The translations under genes were made by a program, and so were the position numbers. DNA of 64,000 nt from Cylicocyclus nassatus (taxonomy: Eukaryota > Nematoda > Chromadorea > Rhabditida > Strongylidae): NCBI GenBank assembly GCA_958299035.1, contig CATQJL010000001.1:33642780-33706779 (forward strand). The letters are read 5' to 3'. Within the stretch, counting starts at the first letter, position 1. Each line of letters starts with the position of its first letter. The notes under the pieces were generated by a model. That model made no database searches, had not been told where the DNA came from, and saw nothing but the letters and a program-made list of their open reading frames with translations. This document shows, piece after piece, positions 48,780-60,600 of the stretch.

Positions 48780-49214
48780 AGCGGAAGATTTCAAGTATTA
48801 CACTTTGATTCAACGCCTCTGCTGAATCCTGCTAAAGCAACTGTATTACATGATATCAGTGAGAAGATGTTACACATTAAAACTGTCGTTGAAATTCCTC
48901 ATGTAAGAACTTCAAGACTTGATAGGGATGAGTTTGATTTGAAACGGCCCCCTTTGTTTGTTTACATGAATGCTAACAGAGAGTTGGGTCGTTGATGCTC
49001 AGCAGCGCTTGGGGAACGGTATGAGAAAGAAAAGGTGCCGCCAATTCAAAGACATTTTCCTTTAGTGTTATCTCAATGTATTTTTTCGTTAAGAAAAAAC
49101 TCTTTACTGGCCGGAATATTCACGCATGTGTACCCAATTTTCATTTCAAACAGTGCGGTGTTATTCCAGAACAAGAGCAAACGTGGGCGAGAACCTTTAG
49201 AGCAACAGAGTTGA
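48780..49214 (+). pseudogene. Open frame with one internal TGA, unrecognised protein remnant
   Basis: One frame runs 145 codons from an AG acceptor (GTTGGTGGCAG) to TGA at 49212, interrupted by a single TGA at 48993. It reads LLNPAKATVLHDISEKMLHI, then RTSRLDRDEFDLKRPPLFVY, and after the stop CSAALGERYEKEKVPPIQRH and HVYPIFISNSAVLFQ. The amino-acid texture is strongly protein-like on both sides of the stop, and CGA to TGA is the obvious single change. Further open stretches at 48.69-48.78 and 49.35-49.65 kb (MKMESVPKLGSNAHFYNT followed by GTGAGT) may be other exons. No family recognised. Confidence 0.3.
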
Positions 49215-50059
49215 TGAATTTTATGGGGCTGCAATTAACTGCACCTCTGCTGACTGGCTCAGAGAGAGTGAACAAAGAAATGCACTCTTGAAACCATAGA
49301 TTCTTTTCACGCAATGAATTTTAATCTTTCTTTGTTTGGCATTTATAGCATGAAAATGGAGAGCGTACCAAAACTTGGAAGTAATGCTCATTTCTATAAC
49401 ACATGTGAGTTTCATATTTTCGAGTTTTACGATTTTACATTTGGTTCAGGTTGTCCATTCGCTTTATGTCACTCTGATTATGCGTGAACACTTTTCAAAT
49501 GAAATTGATAAGGGAACCAAGAAAAGCAGGGGCTGTCCTTATGCGCCGAATCTTGCCTGCAAAGATTCTCAAGCCAGACGTACACTTCTACTTTGGAGTT
49601 TAAAAGAGATGCACTACAAGAATTTGGTTTGTTTAATGTTCATCAGTAGTCACTTGGCCTATCTGAGCGTACAAGATTGAACCAACATCACCTAGTAAAA
49701 AAAAATTATATGATTCCAGGATTATTCGTGCCATATGGAGATAATTGCAGAAAAGGTACTGAGCGGTAGTTGCTTTAAATTTAACAAAACATTTTCATAC
49801 CTGCGTGTAAGCAAGAAGTGAGTTTAGCATCCTTATAACCTTTTTCAACTTTCTTAGTTACTCACTTTGCAGATTAGGGTACTCTGAAAAAGTCATGACA
49901 AAAGTAGATGAAGGTATAGCAAAGGTAAGGGAACCAATTACTTATTCTTTAACTTCAGCACAGAATAACGATGCTTTCATCAAATATTTGTTAATAGAGT
50001 ACCAGGCCAACATAAGCTCTCAGATATGTCCAAAGTTTTCTTCTCCCTTATTTGAGACT

Positions 50060-50136
50060 TCACCGGTGGTACTCATCGTCCATGGCAGCAAAAAGTGTGT
50101 AGGCCACCGGTGACCCTCATCGTCGTCAATGGGTTA
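50060..50136. repeat. Paired CCACCGGTGG motif beside the giant fold-back
   Basis: CACCGGTGGTACTCATCGTC and GGCCACCGGTGACCCTCATC flank GCAAAAAGTGTG. It ends where the left arm of the fold-back element begins. Confidence 0.7.
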
Positions 50137-52828
50137 AGCATACAATACCGCTCACATTTTTGAAAAATAGACGCGAATGTATGGACATGTATGGACAAGT
50201 ACGGACATGTCCATACATGTATGGACATGTCCGTACATGTCCATACATGTAGACATGTCCATACATCAGCGTCGCGTGGCCATATCTCTCTTCAGAGTGG
50301 ACGAATTCCGAATCCAAAGCCACCATTCGATTCAGCCCGGCGCGGAGAATCTTCTACGATGTCTTCGATATTCCGTTTCCAGTTTTTTCAATTTGTTCTG
50401 CGGAGGTCCCTTCGCGAATATGTGGTTGCAACGCCTACCCAACATAGAAGACTTTACTGAGTACTATTCGATAATGCTGTTCTTGTAGATTATTGTGCGC
50501 TAAAAATAGGCTCAGACATCTTTCCGAAGGAGATAGAAGCCTTGGTGAATTTTGGAAAAATCACGCGTTTTTAAATTCTACTCGCCATAACTTCCTTCGG
50601 GATAAGTACATTTTGAATGAGAAAGCAGCGCCTTGCTCAGCTCGTCTAGGCGAATCTTTCTATATACAGCATGTCCTTGATATTTCGATTTCAGTATTCT
50701 TGAATCTTTCTGAGGACGTCTTTTCGCGAAGGTGTAAAGCAGCGAGCATTGTCCCGAGTACATTCCAGCAAGGATCTTTCGATAGTACTTTTTCTGTAGA
50801 TTATGACGTGCTAAATGGCAGCCGCAGGTTTCTTTTCAAAGGAAAAAGAACGGCTGGTGAATTGTGGAAAAATCTTGTCGTCCCAAACTACTCGCCATAG
50901 CCGCAGGATACGAAGCTATCTTGCTAAGCAGATGTGAGTTTTCAAATCAGCAGGTCGGATAACCTCTGTTAGCAAGTTTTTCGATATGTTCGGGTTATTT
51001 CATTTTTTCTCGTTTTACGCTCCAGAAGCTCGCCGATGGATTTTGATCAAAATGTTGATGCTCCTGAATTGTAGGGAAACTTCGCTTATAGAGGTTTTCG
51101 AACACGCTCTTTACGAAAATCGTGGTCTTTGAGGATTACAGGGTCTATTTGGAGAGATACGGTGAGGTGACTGTAACTTCATCACTAAAGTGCGTAACTT
51201 TGGCAGCACTTCTCGCGTATCTGTCAGAGGCCTTGCCTGCTTGCTTTTTTAAGTCAAAGTTACTAGGAATTGTGCTATCGAATGTTGCATGACACAGGCT
51301 CCAATCTATGTGAATCGCCGAGTTACGAGCCTATGAAAACACGTCCTCATAAATTTTGCCCAAGTAAAGATCGCATATCTCGTCGAAATTCCTCCGTGAG
51401 CGCTTGTATGACGCTCGTTGCAGGTATTATGTTCGCTTCGTCGAACGACTCCCACTGTACTGAATATGGTGCTTGCGTCTGCTTCACCTGCTCAATTGAA
51501 TATCAAAGCTATTTCGTGGCTAGAGCTCAAAGCATCAAATACAACACAATAAGATCCAATAAAAATGTGGAAGGATTTGATCAGCGCGTTGTACAAGCGC
51601 TCACGGTAGAATTTCGACGAAATTTACGATCTTTGCATTTTTGAAAATTCATGAGGACGTGTTTTCATAGGCTCGTAACTCGGCGATTCACATAGATTGG
51701 AGCCTGTGTCATGCACCATTCGATAGCACAATTCCTAGTAACTTTGACTCAAAAAAGCAAGCAGGCAAGGTCTCTGACAGATACGCGAGAAGTGCGGCCA
51801 AAGTTACGCACTTTAGTGATGAAGTTACAGTCACCTCACCGTTGCTCTCCAAATAGACCCTGTAATCCTCAAAGACCACGATTTTCGTAAAGGGCGTGTT
51901 CGAAAACCTCTATAAGCGAAGTTTCCCTACAATTCAGGAGCATCAACATTTTGACCAAAATCCATCGGCGAGCTTCTGGAGCGTAAAACGAGAAAAAATG
52001 AAATGACCCGAACATATCGAAAAACTTGCTAACAGAGGTTATCCGACCTGCTGATTTAAAAACTCACATCTGCTTAGCAAGATAGCTTCGTATCCTGCGG
52101 CTATGGCGAGTAGAATTTGGGACGACAAGATTTTTCCACAATTCACAGCCGTTCTATTTCCTTTGAAAAGAAACCTGCGGCTGCCATTTAGCACGTCATA
52201 ATCTACAAAAAAAGTGCTATCGAAAGATCCTTGCTGGAATGTACTCGGGACAATGCTCGCTGCTTTACACGTTCGCGAAAAGACGTCCTCAGAAAGATTC
52301 AAGAATACTGAAATCGAAATATCAAGGACATGCTGTATATAGAAAGATTCGCCTAGACGAGCTGAGCAAGGCGCTGCTTTCTTATTCAAAATGTACTTAT
52401 CCCGAAGGAAGTTATGGCGAGTAGAATTTAAAAACGCGTGATTTTTCCAAAATTCACTAAGGCTTCTATCTCCTTCGGAAAGAAGTCTGAGCCTATTTTT
52501 AGCGCACAATAATCTACAAGAACAGTATTATCGAATAGTACTCAGTAAAGTCTTCTATGTTGGGTAGGCGTTGCTCCACATATTCGCGAAAGGACCTCCG
52601 CAGAACAAATTGAAAAAACTGGAAACGGAATATCGAAGACATCGTACCCCCACTTTCATTATAACGAAGATTCTCCGCGCCGAGCTGAATCGAATGGTGG
52701 CTTTGCATTGAGAATTCGTCCACTCTGAAGAGAGATATGGCCACGCGACGCTGATGTCCGTACATGTCCATACATGTCCATACATTCGCGTCTATTTTTC
52801 AAAAAATGTGAGCGGTATTGTAATGCTT
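50135..52828. mobile_element. Giant fold-back element (2.7 kb) with about 1.2-kb inverted arms
   Basis: The left arm (50135-51352) and right arm (51647-52828) are near-identical inverted copies, starting AAGCATACAATACCGCTCAC and its complement. A 0.3-kb loop separates them. Each arm has an outer tract of CATGTCCATA-type repeats (longer on the left) and two diverged direct repeats of roughly 0.3 kb (50310-50600 and 50630-50900 on the left). Parallel open frames in both arms (MCAKNRLRxLSEGDRSLxEF, TTG start) are mirror copies and may be incidental. No transposase recognised. Confidence 0.9.
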
Positions 52829-53084
52829 TTCAAAATTAGCTATGAAACAGCCCCATAAAAACATTCAAGAATTCTTTTTAAAAATGAGTAGCTACACTGC
52901 GATTAAATGAAAAATATTTAAAAAAAACTTCAGTGCAGTACTAACTATTAAAGTCTTTTAGCAACAGGGACACAGAAATGCTGAAATTTTGAATTAATTG
53001 AAGCATGCCGTTTCGACCGTTGCTTTCAATGTTCGCGATATTAAAGTTAAGTCAAAGTTATGTGCAAAAAACACCCTTTAATAC

Positions 53085-53213
53085 AACGGGATTGGCGGTT
53101 GGAAAACGGGAGGGGGGGGGACAATTGAAGCTAGGGAATGGTCAGATAGCACGCTCGCGGGGAGACGCGGTGCGTCGCGGGTGCGAGGGGTCGCCTCCTA
53201 ACCGCCAATCCCT
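53085..53213. mobile_element. Short TIR element (about 130 bp)
   Basis: GGGATTGGCGGTTGGA and the complement of GGGATTGGCGGTTAGGA enclose a G-run and GC-rich core; TTTAATACAA and CCTTTAATTC flank it. Superfamily not clear. Confidence 0.65.
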
Positions 53214-53437
53214 TTAATTCAAAGAGTATATGAATTATGTCGAGGATACGTCAAGTCTACCTCCTTCAGTACAGAACTGGAATGTTTTGTATATAGCGCA
53301 GCATGTCATATTTCTCATGACTTCTCGTGTTAATCCCTTTAACTAATTTCCTACACATTAACCCCAGTCTTATCTCTTGCTAACTGTGCAACAGTCCGCA
53401 CTCCTCGTAATTTACATGATGAATGGCATGTTTCAGC

Positions 53438-53675
53438 TCAGACATAGGAGTAAATGCGGCGCTTGCACTGCTTCTTATGGATGTACCACGGATGGCAAAA
53501 AAGTTGCTTGTGCCATATTTCTTCACGGACTATTGAACAGTCGGTGGCATTAGTCTTTAATGTGTCTTGTATCTGGTCTTCGACAAAAATATTTTTAGCC
53601 AAATACAATGGAGGAACGAAAAGAAAGAAGAAGCAAATGTAGACCTTTGAAATTTTGCGGCGCATATTACGAATT
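53438..53675 (-). CDS. Small secreted protein candidate (75 aa)
   Basis: ATG at 53665 stands 10 nt after AACTTTCAG (mRNA would start at 53675), a likely trans-splice acceptor. The protein has a basic start and hydrophobic core (MRRKISKVYICFFFLFVPPL) that could be a signal peptide or anchor, a sequon (NAT), three later cysteines (TDCS, LFCHPW, KQCKRR) and a basic end, stopping at TGA 53438. Intronless; no family recognised and no polyadenylation signal obvious. It could encode a short secreted peptide or be a first exon whose donor I missed. Confidence 0.35.
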
Positions 53676-54507
53676 CTGAAAGTTTTAAGTGCACTATTTG
53701 CAGGCATTCTCAAACAATCGATTTTTTTTGACACACGAGTTCACCATTTTAGAGAACAGTAGCAACTATTTTAAATAAATATTAGGGCTTGATCTAATGA
53801 TTTCGTTGAACGAAACCGCGGAAATAAGCCTCAAACTGTAAGCAAAATTCTTTCCTCTTCCCGATACACGTCCTTGAAGTGATTCCGTCAACGAGCAAAT
53901 ATGTACTCAAAAGTTTCGCATTCTTGCCTTATCTACTTTGTCCAAGTTTTTAAATTTTATTTTCTATTTTTAGTCCAGTCTTTCATTTCCAAGACCTTTT
54001 TCAAACGTGAGAATTTGAGAACATTGCGTTGTTCATAACGTCGCCAAATACGTGGAAAAACTTGGAATTTGTGAGGTTCTAAAGTTGATGTGGAAAGAGA
54101 TTTCTGGTTTGTCGTACGACGGTACACAGGTGTGGAAATGCAAAATATTGTGATCTGGCTTGAAATTTTTGCACGATTGCAGTGAAAAACAGCGGAAGTC
54201 TGGTTATCAGAAAAATGATTGACAACTAGTGACAATAGAAACATGCCAATAAAATTATAGCTTGCAAAAGATTCGCTCCACTTGTTATACAGTGTGGGCA
54301 GAGATTTGGGAGCCGGCTTTGCAGCGTGTGAATTACGAAACCACTAATGATTTGACTCTAAATTTTTGCCAGTGCTGCAATCATCCTTTACAAATCATGC
54401 TTTACCTGGCTAAAGATGCTTTACATATTTTTTGTAAGAATTGCATCTAAGCAAGTGTTTCTGCAGATCGAGAAATCAAAATTTTTAGTCACCTTATTTC
54501 GAAGCTA

Positions 54508-55447
54508 TAGTGTGGACCCCGGCCAGCTTCCCATAGGTACCTGCGCGACGCTCCCGCAGCGCATGCCTTCAGTGCGCTTTCGTTTCTGCTTCATATGGAA
54601 ATTGTTATGTTTTCTTCTCTAAATTGGCTTTGTTCTGTTTATGAAGGCTCTGTTTCAGGTGTAGACGACTCAGGACAACTTCCTATGATGGGTTTTTAAG
54701 AGCCTCAATAGTCGTAACAGCCTTTGTCTCAGGAATTCCCTTTGTTTCAACAGCGAAGATTTTACAGTCTGCCCCAATCCTAACCAGGCCAAAATCGGCA
54801 TGGCGGGAGTCCGCGCTGCGAGGGTTTCGCGCCACATCTGCCGCTAGCTAGTCTGCTCTCTCCTCGATCTCTTCACTCTCTGCGACAGCGCGCATATGCA
54901 GCGCAATCCCCTAGCGCTGCGAGCGCGCAAATTCAGCCAACGGTTCGGCCTGATCCCGATTGGGGCAGACTGTAGCATATTTTTGTGAATATTTCTCTAA
55001 AGATTTTGATTACAGAGTAAGCGTGCCTATCCGATTGATTTATAAAGTATAATTGCTTCTTGTTCTTTTGTAATGCGTCAGTGGAGCTCTGATTGTACAG
55101 ATGTGCTCGCTGGCTTGCGCTTTTTAACTTTTTTCAAATGATCACAGAAGGAAACGTTTCGAAAGTAACCCTCGACTCTTTGTCTCTTCTAGAATTTTCA
55201 ATCAGCGGTACTTTCATACTAGCATGCAGGAGATTGACTGATATCTGCGCGCTAGTGGGGGTTGTGAACGTTCTCTTCTTGCCTAGACCCTTCTCGAGCT
55301 GAGGCTGATGGTTTCCACTTCTTATTCCATTCCTAAATCATGTAGAAATGCTTTTTTACTCATGAGTGAACGAGAAGCGTCAGGCCGAGCGCGCGTTGCG
55401 TATGCGCCGCGGCGATACCTATGGGAAGCTGGCCGGGGTCCACACTA
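54508..55447. mobile_element. TA-inserting element, GTGTGGACCCCGGCCAGC ends
   Basis: GTGTGGACCCCGGCCAGCTT begins both arms (about 30 bp identical through CCCATAGGTA), TA flanks. Contains the nested element 54765-54972. Confidence 0.85.
54765..54972. mobile_element. Nested TA-inserting miniature element (208 bp)
   Basis: Ends CAGTCTGCCCCAATC with exact complement and TA on each side; GC-rich interior. Confidence 0.88.
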
Positions 55448-56357
55448 TAACTGTGAATATTTTACAAACTTTAATGCACATAATTAGAGAAGGCTTTGCG
55501 CTATCACATCTTAGTAGTTGCGTTCGCCAGATACCAATCTTTTGAAAACGGAATGTAAAATAAATTGAAAGGTATAGGAGCGCAGCAGGTGCTAGGTTTT
55601 AGGCTGTATTCTTTCCTTGAGCTTTCTGTGTAAGCATCTACTTGAATTTGGTCAATGAAGCAAGTTCAATAATATGATTTACCACGTTGACGACAACGTG
55701 CATTTTTAGTTGTCTGCATTGTGGAACAATGCCTTTCACGAAAAAGTCAAATTTTCTGCTTAATGGAACTCGAAAATAAAAAAAATCTTGAACAAATATC
55801 GAATGAATTCGAGATTTAGAAATTCTCGAATGAATGAATTCCGAATAAAATCGGAAAATCAAATTGTCGAACGAATGAATATTCGAACATTGGAGGTCCA
55901 CTTTCGAATAAATATTCGAATGACTTATCGTATAACTAGAGCAACCAGAACTAAAACTTGCTGACGTAATCGGCTAAAGCTGATCCATTCATAGTCAGCA
56001 TCTCATATCCTCTATACGAACTGCTAGCTCAAGATTTTTCTAAAAATAGGTAAAATCGACAAAATAAATTTTATTTTCAATCAGCATCCTCGGCTTACCC
56101 CCCATACCAAACACCCAGCTTCGTAGATCATCGATAAAAGCGAAAAAATAAAATTTGCAGATAATCACACCCTTCCTTCCCCTGTACGAAGTCCCAGCCC
56201 CGTAGCTAACTGAACCGAGACACTGGAAAGGAAGATATTTTTATATCATTGATGAAAGCGACAAGTTGTCCTGGTAAATGTTTAAATTGTTCTGTTTCTT
56301 GTTACGGGTTAGCAGCTCGTAAGTCATCCCAAATGGTCTTGTTACTCCGAAGCGATT

Positions 56358-56822
56358 TTGAAAAAAAGCCAAACTGACGTGGCAGAGAGACAGTCCTCAT
56401 ACAATCTATGGAAATTGATTTTTAGGCTACAGCGCATATCCCATGAGAATTTTTTGAGAAAAGGGGTTCAAAGAAAAATACCCTTTATGCTTGAAAACTT
56501 CGAAAATAAAGAATTAAAAGCCCTAACTTTAACAGAGTACATCCCAGGATACGCAACTAAATGCTTCATTAGGAAAGTACACTACTGACTTTCTATATGC
56601 TTTATTTCCCTCAATCATATTTATCTGAAGCACTTAGGGGCCCGAAGTTTGAAGACAACACTTCGACCGGAAAAATCCGTTTTTTTGGATGATTCTGTTC
56701 TCGGCTCTCTGAGGGTCCTTGAAAGAGCGCTGAGAGTTCATGAATCTTCGGACTGTCTTTTTGATTTCAATAAAAGATTTTCTCCGAATGTCATTCTCAC
56801 TCGCTATTTGGATTTGCCATAA
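56358..56822 (+). pseudogene. Open frame with one internal TGA, unrecognised
   Basis: The frame is open for 155 codons apart from one TGA at 56586. Before the stop it reads RKIPFMLENFENKELKALTL and YIPGYATKCFIRKVHY; after it, KTTLRPEKSVFLDDSVLGSL, RVLERALRVHESSDCLFDFN and RFSPNVILTRYLDLP, then TAA. The texture is protein-like throughout. There is no proper ATG start in frame, so it is an internal fragment of a gene or of a transposon protein. No domain recognised. Confidence 0.25.
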
Positions 56823-56889
56823 TGGCCGTCTTCCTGCTATGTGGAGCAAATTTATCTGACTCCTTTTACATAGGTTTCCTTTTTGTTAG

Positions 56890-57380
56890 AGCTGCTATTA
56901 CGATTCCCCGACTATATTCATCCTACTAACTGGCTTACCCGGCTCCGCCGTATGTTCCGAATAGAAAATTCCATTTTTTACGATCCGGACCAAACTTGGC
57001 ACGCATACCCTTCGGGCCCCGGCGGGTGTCACAGTCCACTTTTCGTTATCGATCGATGTCGATTTTATCGATTTTTGCAAAATTTGAGCTACGGGGCTGG
57101 GAGTTGGCAGAGGGGTGTAATCGAGCATGCTGATCACCCCCACGGGGGTGATAAAAGTAATGCACGATTTCAAAAACTAATATTGTATTCGGAATCCCCA
57201 TGCTCACTTACCCCCTGTGCCAACTCCTAGCCCCGTAGCTCAAATTTTGCAAAAAATCGATAAAATCGATATCGATCGATACGAAAAGTAGCCTATGACA
57301 CCCGCCGGGGCCCGAAATGTATGTGTGCCAAGTTTGGTCCCGATCGGTTCAGAAATGCAATTTTCTATTCGGAACGTACG
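56890..57380. repeat. Imperfect inverted repeat around a hairpin
   Basis: Left CCGAATAGAAAATTCCATTT ... GATCCGGACCAAACTTGGCA ... TTGAGCTACGGGGCTGGGAG; the right part repeats these in inverted order (CCCCGTAGCTCAAATTTTGC, CCAAGTTTGGTCCCGATCGG, GCAATTTTCTATTCGGAACG). Probably a fold-back transposon; directly adjacent to a GACA microsatellite. Confidence 0.75.
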
Positions 57381-57445
57381 TACAGACAGACAGACAGACA
57401 TACAGACAGACATACAGACAGACATACAGACAGACAAACAGACAT
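57380..57445. repeat. GACAGACATACA microsatellite
   Basis: Tandem ACAGACAGACAT units over about 65 bp, next to the inverted repeat and 50 bp from the retrotransposon 3' end. Confidence 0.95.
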
Positions 57446-57636
57446 TCAGCTTTATATATAAAATATCAAATTTGCCTGTCGACTTTATTTCAGTTCATTT
57501 CATTCATTTCATTTCATTTATTACATAGGATCAACCTATATTAAAGCAACAGTAAAACAAAAGTAACAGTAAAACAAAATTTTGAGAACAAAACGGAATA
57601 AACACAACAAAAGAACAAAGCAAAACAAACATTTGG

Positions 57637-60600
57637 TCAAGTAATAGCAGAAGGACCCGTGTTAGTCATAGTGCTGGTGCCGGACTGCAGATAACCCTTC
57701 AAGATGGTCTTGAATTGAGATAACTTTGCAGGAAACAATCCTTTCCTGATGAGCCTGTCCATATTAAAAACAACACGACAAGTGAAAAAATTTCTGCGGA
57801 CCTGTAATCTGGATCTGGGAATAACCAACTTACGAGGGCCCCCCCTCGTAGTGAAAACCGTGGTAGGGAAGAATACCCTGAACTCTAAACCACATTTACC
57901 ATATGCAATCTTATGCGCCATTATTAGGTCAAACTTGCGTCTTCTATAGGCAAGCGTGGTAAGGTTAAGATTCATATTGCGTATCTTACCACTCGGTATC
58001 AAATCATAGATATAACCAATCTTGCGTATAAAGAGTTTGCGTGTGAAAGTATTCTGAACTTACTCAATGTAATCAGCGGTTTTATGTACATATGGATTAT
58101 ATTACGGTGCCATATTCCAGTATAGGCTTGAAAGACTTATATGCTCTCAAAAATACCACCGTATCGTTTGTTGAGAATGCTCTGAATAAGTCATTTACTG
58201 CTCTAGTAGCTTTATCAGCTATTGCCTTACAATGGTCATCAGATGTAAGGTTATTTTTGACTGAGAATCCAAGGTCTCTTTTCATTGTTACACTTTGAAG
58301 GTGAGCATCACCCAAATAGTACTGAAAATTTGAGTTGCAGTTCCTCGGGGCAATATGAAGTACTTCAGTTTTTTCCCTAGAGATAGGCAACGACCACTCC
58401 AGCGACCATTTGTGAACTTCACTAAGTGCGTTTTTTAATAGATTGTACCCAGAACATCTCTTACGATAGTATATAGCTTAAAGTCGTCGGCGAAAGCGCA
58501 ACAGGAGACACCCATACGAATAGGAATGGTAGGAAGCTCATACGTATAGATGTTGAACAGAATAGGGGAGAGTACTCCACCTTGTGGAACGCCACTGCAC
58601 ATTTTTCTTGGTTTAGAAAAAGCGAAGTTAATGCGCACCACGAAAAATCTGTCTTCAAGAAAAGCCTTGATCCAGGCAGTGAGGCGAGGATGGATGCCTA
58701 CCATTATTAACTTTTCTATCAATTTAGCATGGGGTACTTTGTCAAAAGCCTAGTGAAGTCTAGGTAATTGACATCTGTATTAAATCCATCATCGAAATTT
58801 TTTGTCCAATCGTTAAGACATTGCAACATGGCCGTTGAGGTAGACTTTACATTTTGAAAACCATGTTGGAAAGGGGAAATGATTCTGTTTTTATCCAAGT
58901 GCGTGACAATGTATTTCTTCAATATTTTTTCGAAAAGCCAAGCGAAGGTAGATGTGATACTGATAGGGCGAAAATTTTTTGGGGAAGTGAACAGCTTTTT
59001 CTTTGGGATTGATGTAACGTAGGAAATGTGCCACCTATCTGGCACTTGTGCTTTCATAAAACTAAGGTTGAAAAGAAACTGGAGTGGCGCAGCTATAACA
59101 TGAGCTATTGATTTTATAAGGTGCAACGGTAACCCATCCGGTGTAAAGGATCTAGAGTTGGGCCAAGTGATCAACAACTTATATATGTCCTCGCTATAAA
59201 ATCAGGGTACATCTTCCATTATCGGGAAGCAAGGTACAGCCTCGCTGTCATGAACAGAATGACATTTTTGGAAAGCATTCTCAAATACATCTGCAAAAAG
59301 TTCGGCCTTTTCAAGATCATCTGATATTACTGACCCACTGTCCGTAAGAATAATACCAGTTTTATTTTTATCTTTGAATCTCGAACTAATCAATTTGAAA
59401 AACAACGATTTTTTGCCGGAGTTAACAGTCTCCATTTCAACAGATGCATTGTATTTCTTGAGCCGCTTAGAAAATAGTGAATTCACTTTATCAAATTCAT
59501 TTCAACTTTCAAAGTTACCATTACGAACTGCTTGGTGCCATGCGCGCTCCCTTCTGTTATGCAAAGTTCTTAAAGGCAGCCTCCAGGCGGATCTGGACCT
59601 ATGAGGCTTTTACGTGGAAAGTACTTTTGGGGCCCTAACTAAGGCACTGCCCAAGTGGCAGCTAGGTGGTGCTCTAATGGCTGAGATATTCCCCTCGAAA
59701 CTGGCCCCCGCGAACGTATTCGCATGGATTCATGGCAGTTTCGCGCCAGGGTCCACGCTTTGCGCCATGAATCCATGCGAAACACGGTCGCAGGGGCCAG
59801 TTTCGAGGGCAATATCTCAACCATGAGAGCAATACCTGAGCTGCCACTTGGGCAGTGCCTTAGTTAGGGCCCCAAAAGTACTTTTCACGTAAAAGCCCCA
59901 TAGGTCCAGATCTGCCTGGACGCTGCCTTTAAATAACCAGGTAGGTTAGCTGTTCGCAGTGGTACCGAGACTAGGGGGACATACAAATCAATTGCGTGGT
60001 GAATTATTACAAACAAAAATAAATAATACATTTCGTTTACGTCATTGGCTAAACTAAAAGAACCATGCCAATCAATACTGGCCAAATAAAGCATCAAATT
60101 TTCTAAGTCGGCATTCTTGTAATCTCTACGTCTGATATATTCAGTACGGACAGTGGTATAATTAAGCGAGAACCAAATTGCGGCGTGGTCACTTGAACCT
60201 ATGGGAGCCCTTATTTGTACTTCGCCGACTAGCTCATTGTCATTGGTCAGAATCAAGTCGAGAGTATTATTCCTCCGAGTACTGAAACGCACTCTTTGGG
60301 ACAAGCCATATATTTGGCACATTTCCAAGAAACTCCTTGAAATTGCACCGCTGGCTCTTGCGTAGTCGTCTGCCCAATCGATACAAGGGAAATTGAAGTC
60401 CCCCAAAAGTAACAAGGAGTTTCTGCAACTCAAAAGATCGGTAATCGCTTTAGCCATTTGTTCGGTTTTGATAGTGCTACATGGGGGGCCCTATACAGAA
60501 GTATGATTCGGACTGAAGTATAGGAATTAATGTCAATGCATAAAATTTCATAACTATCAGGCTCGGACTCAGTGAAAACAAGATGAGGATTGAGGTTGCT

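Noticed and set aside
50493..50900. 135-codon frame and its mirror image at 52039-52509
   Set aside because: Mirror copies of a fold-back arm, starting at TTG; the two internal direct repeats are not similar as protein in that frame.
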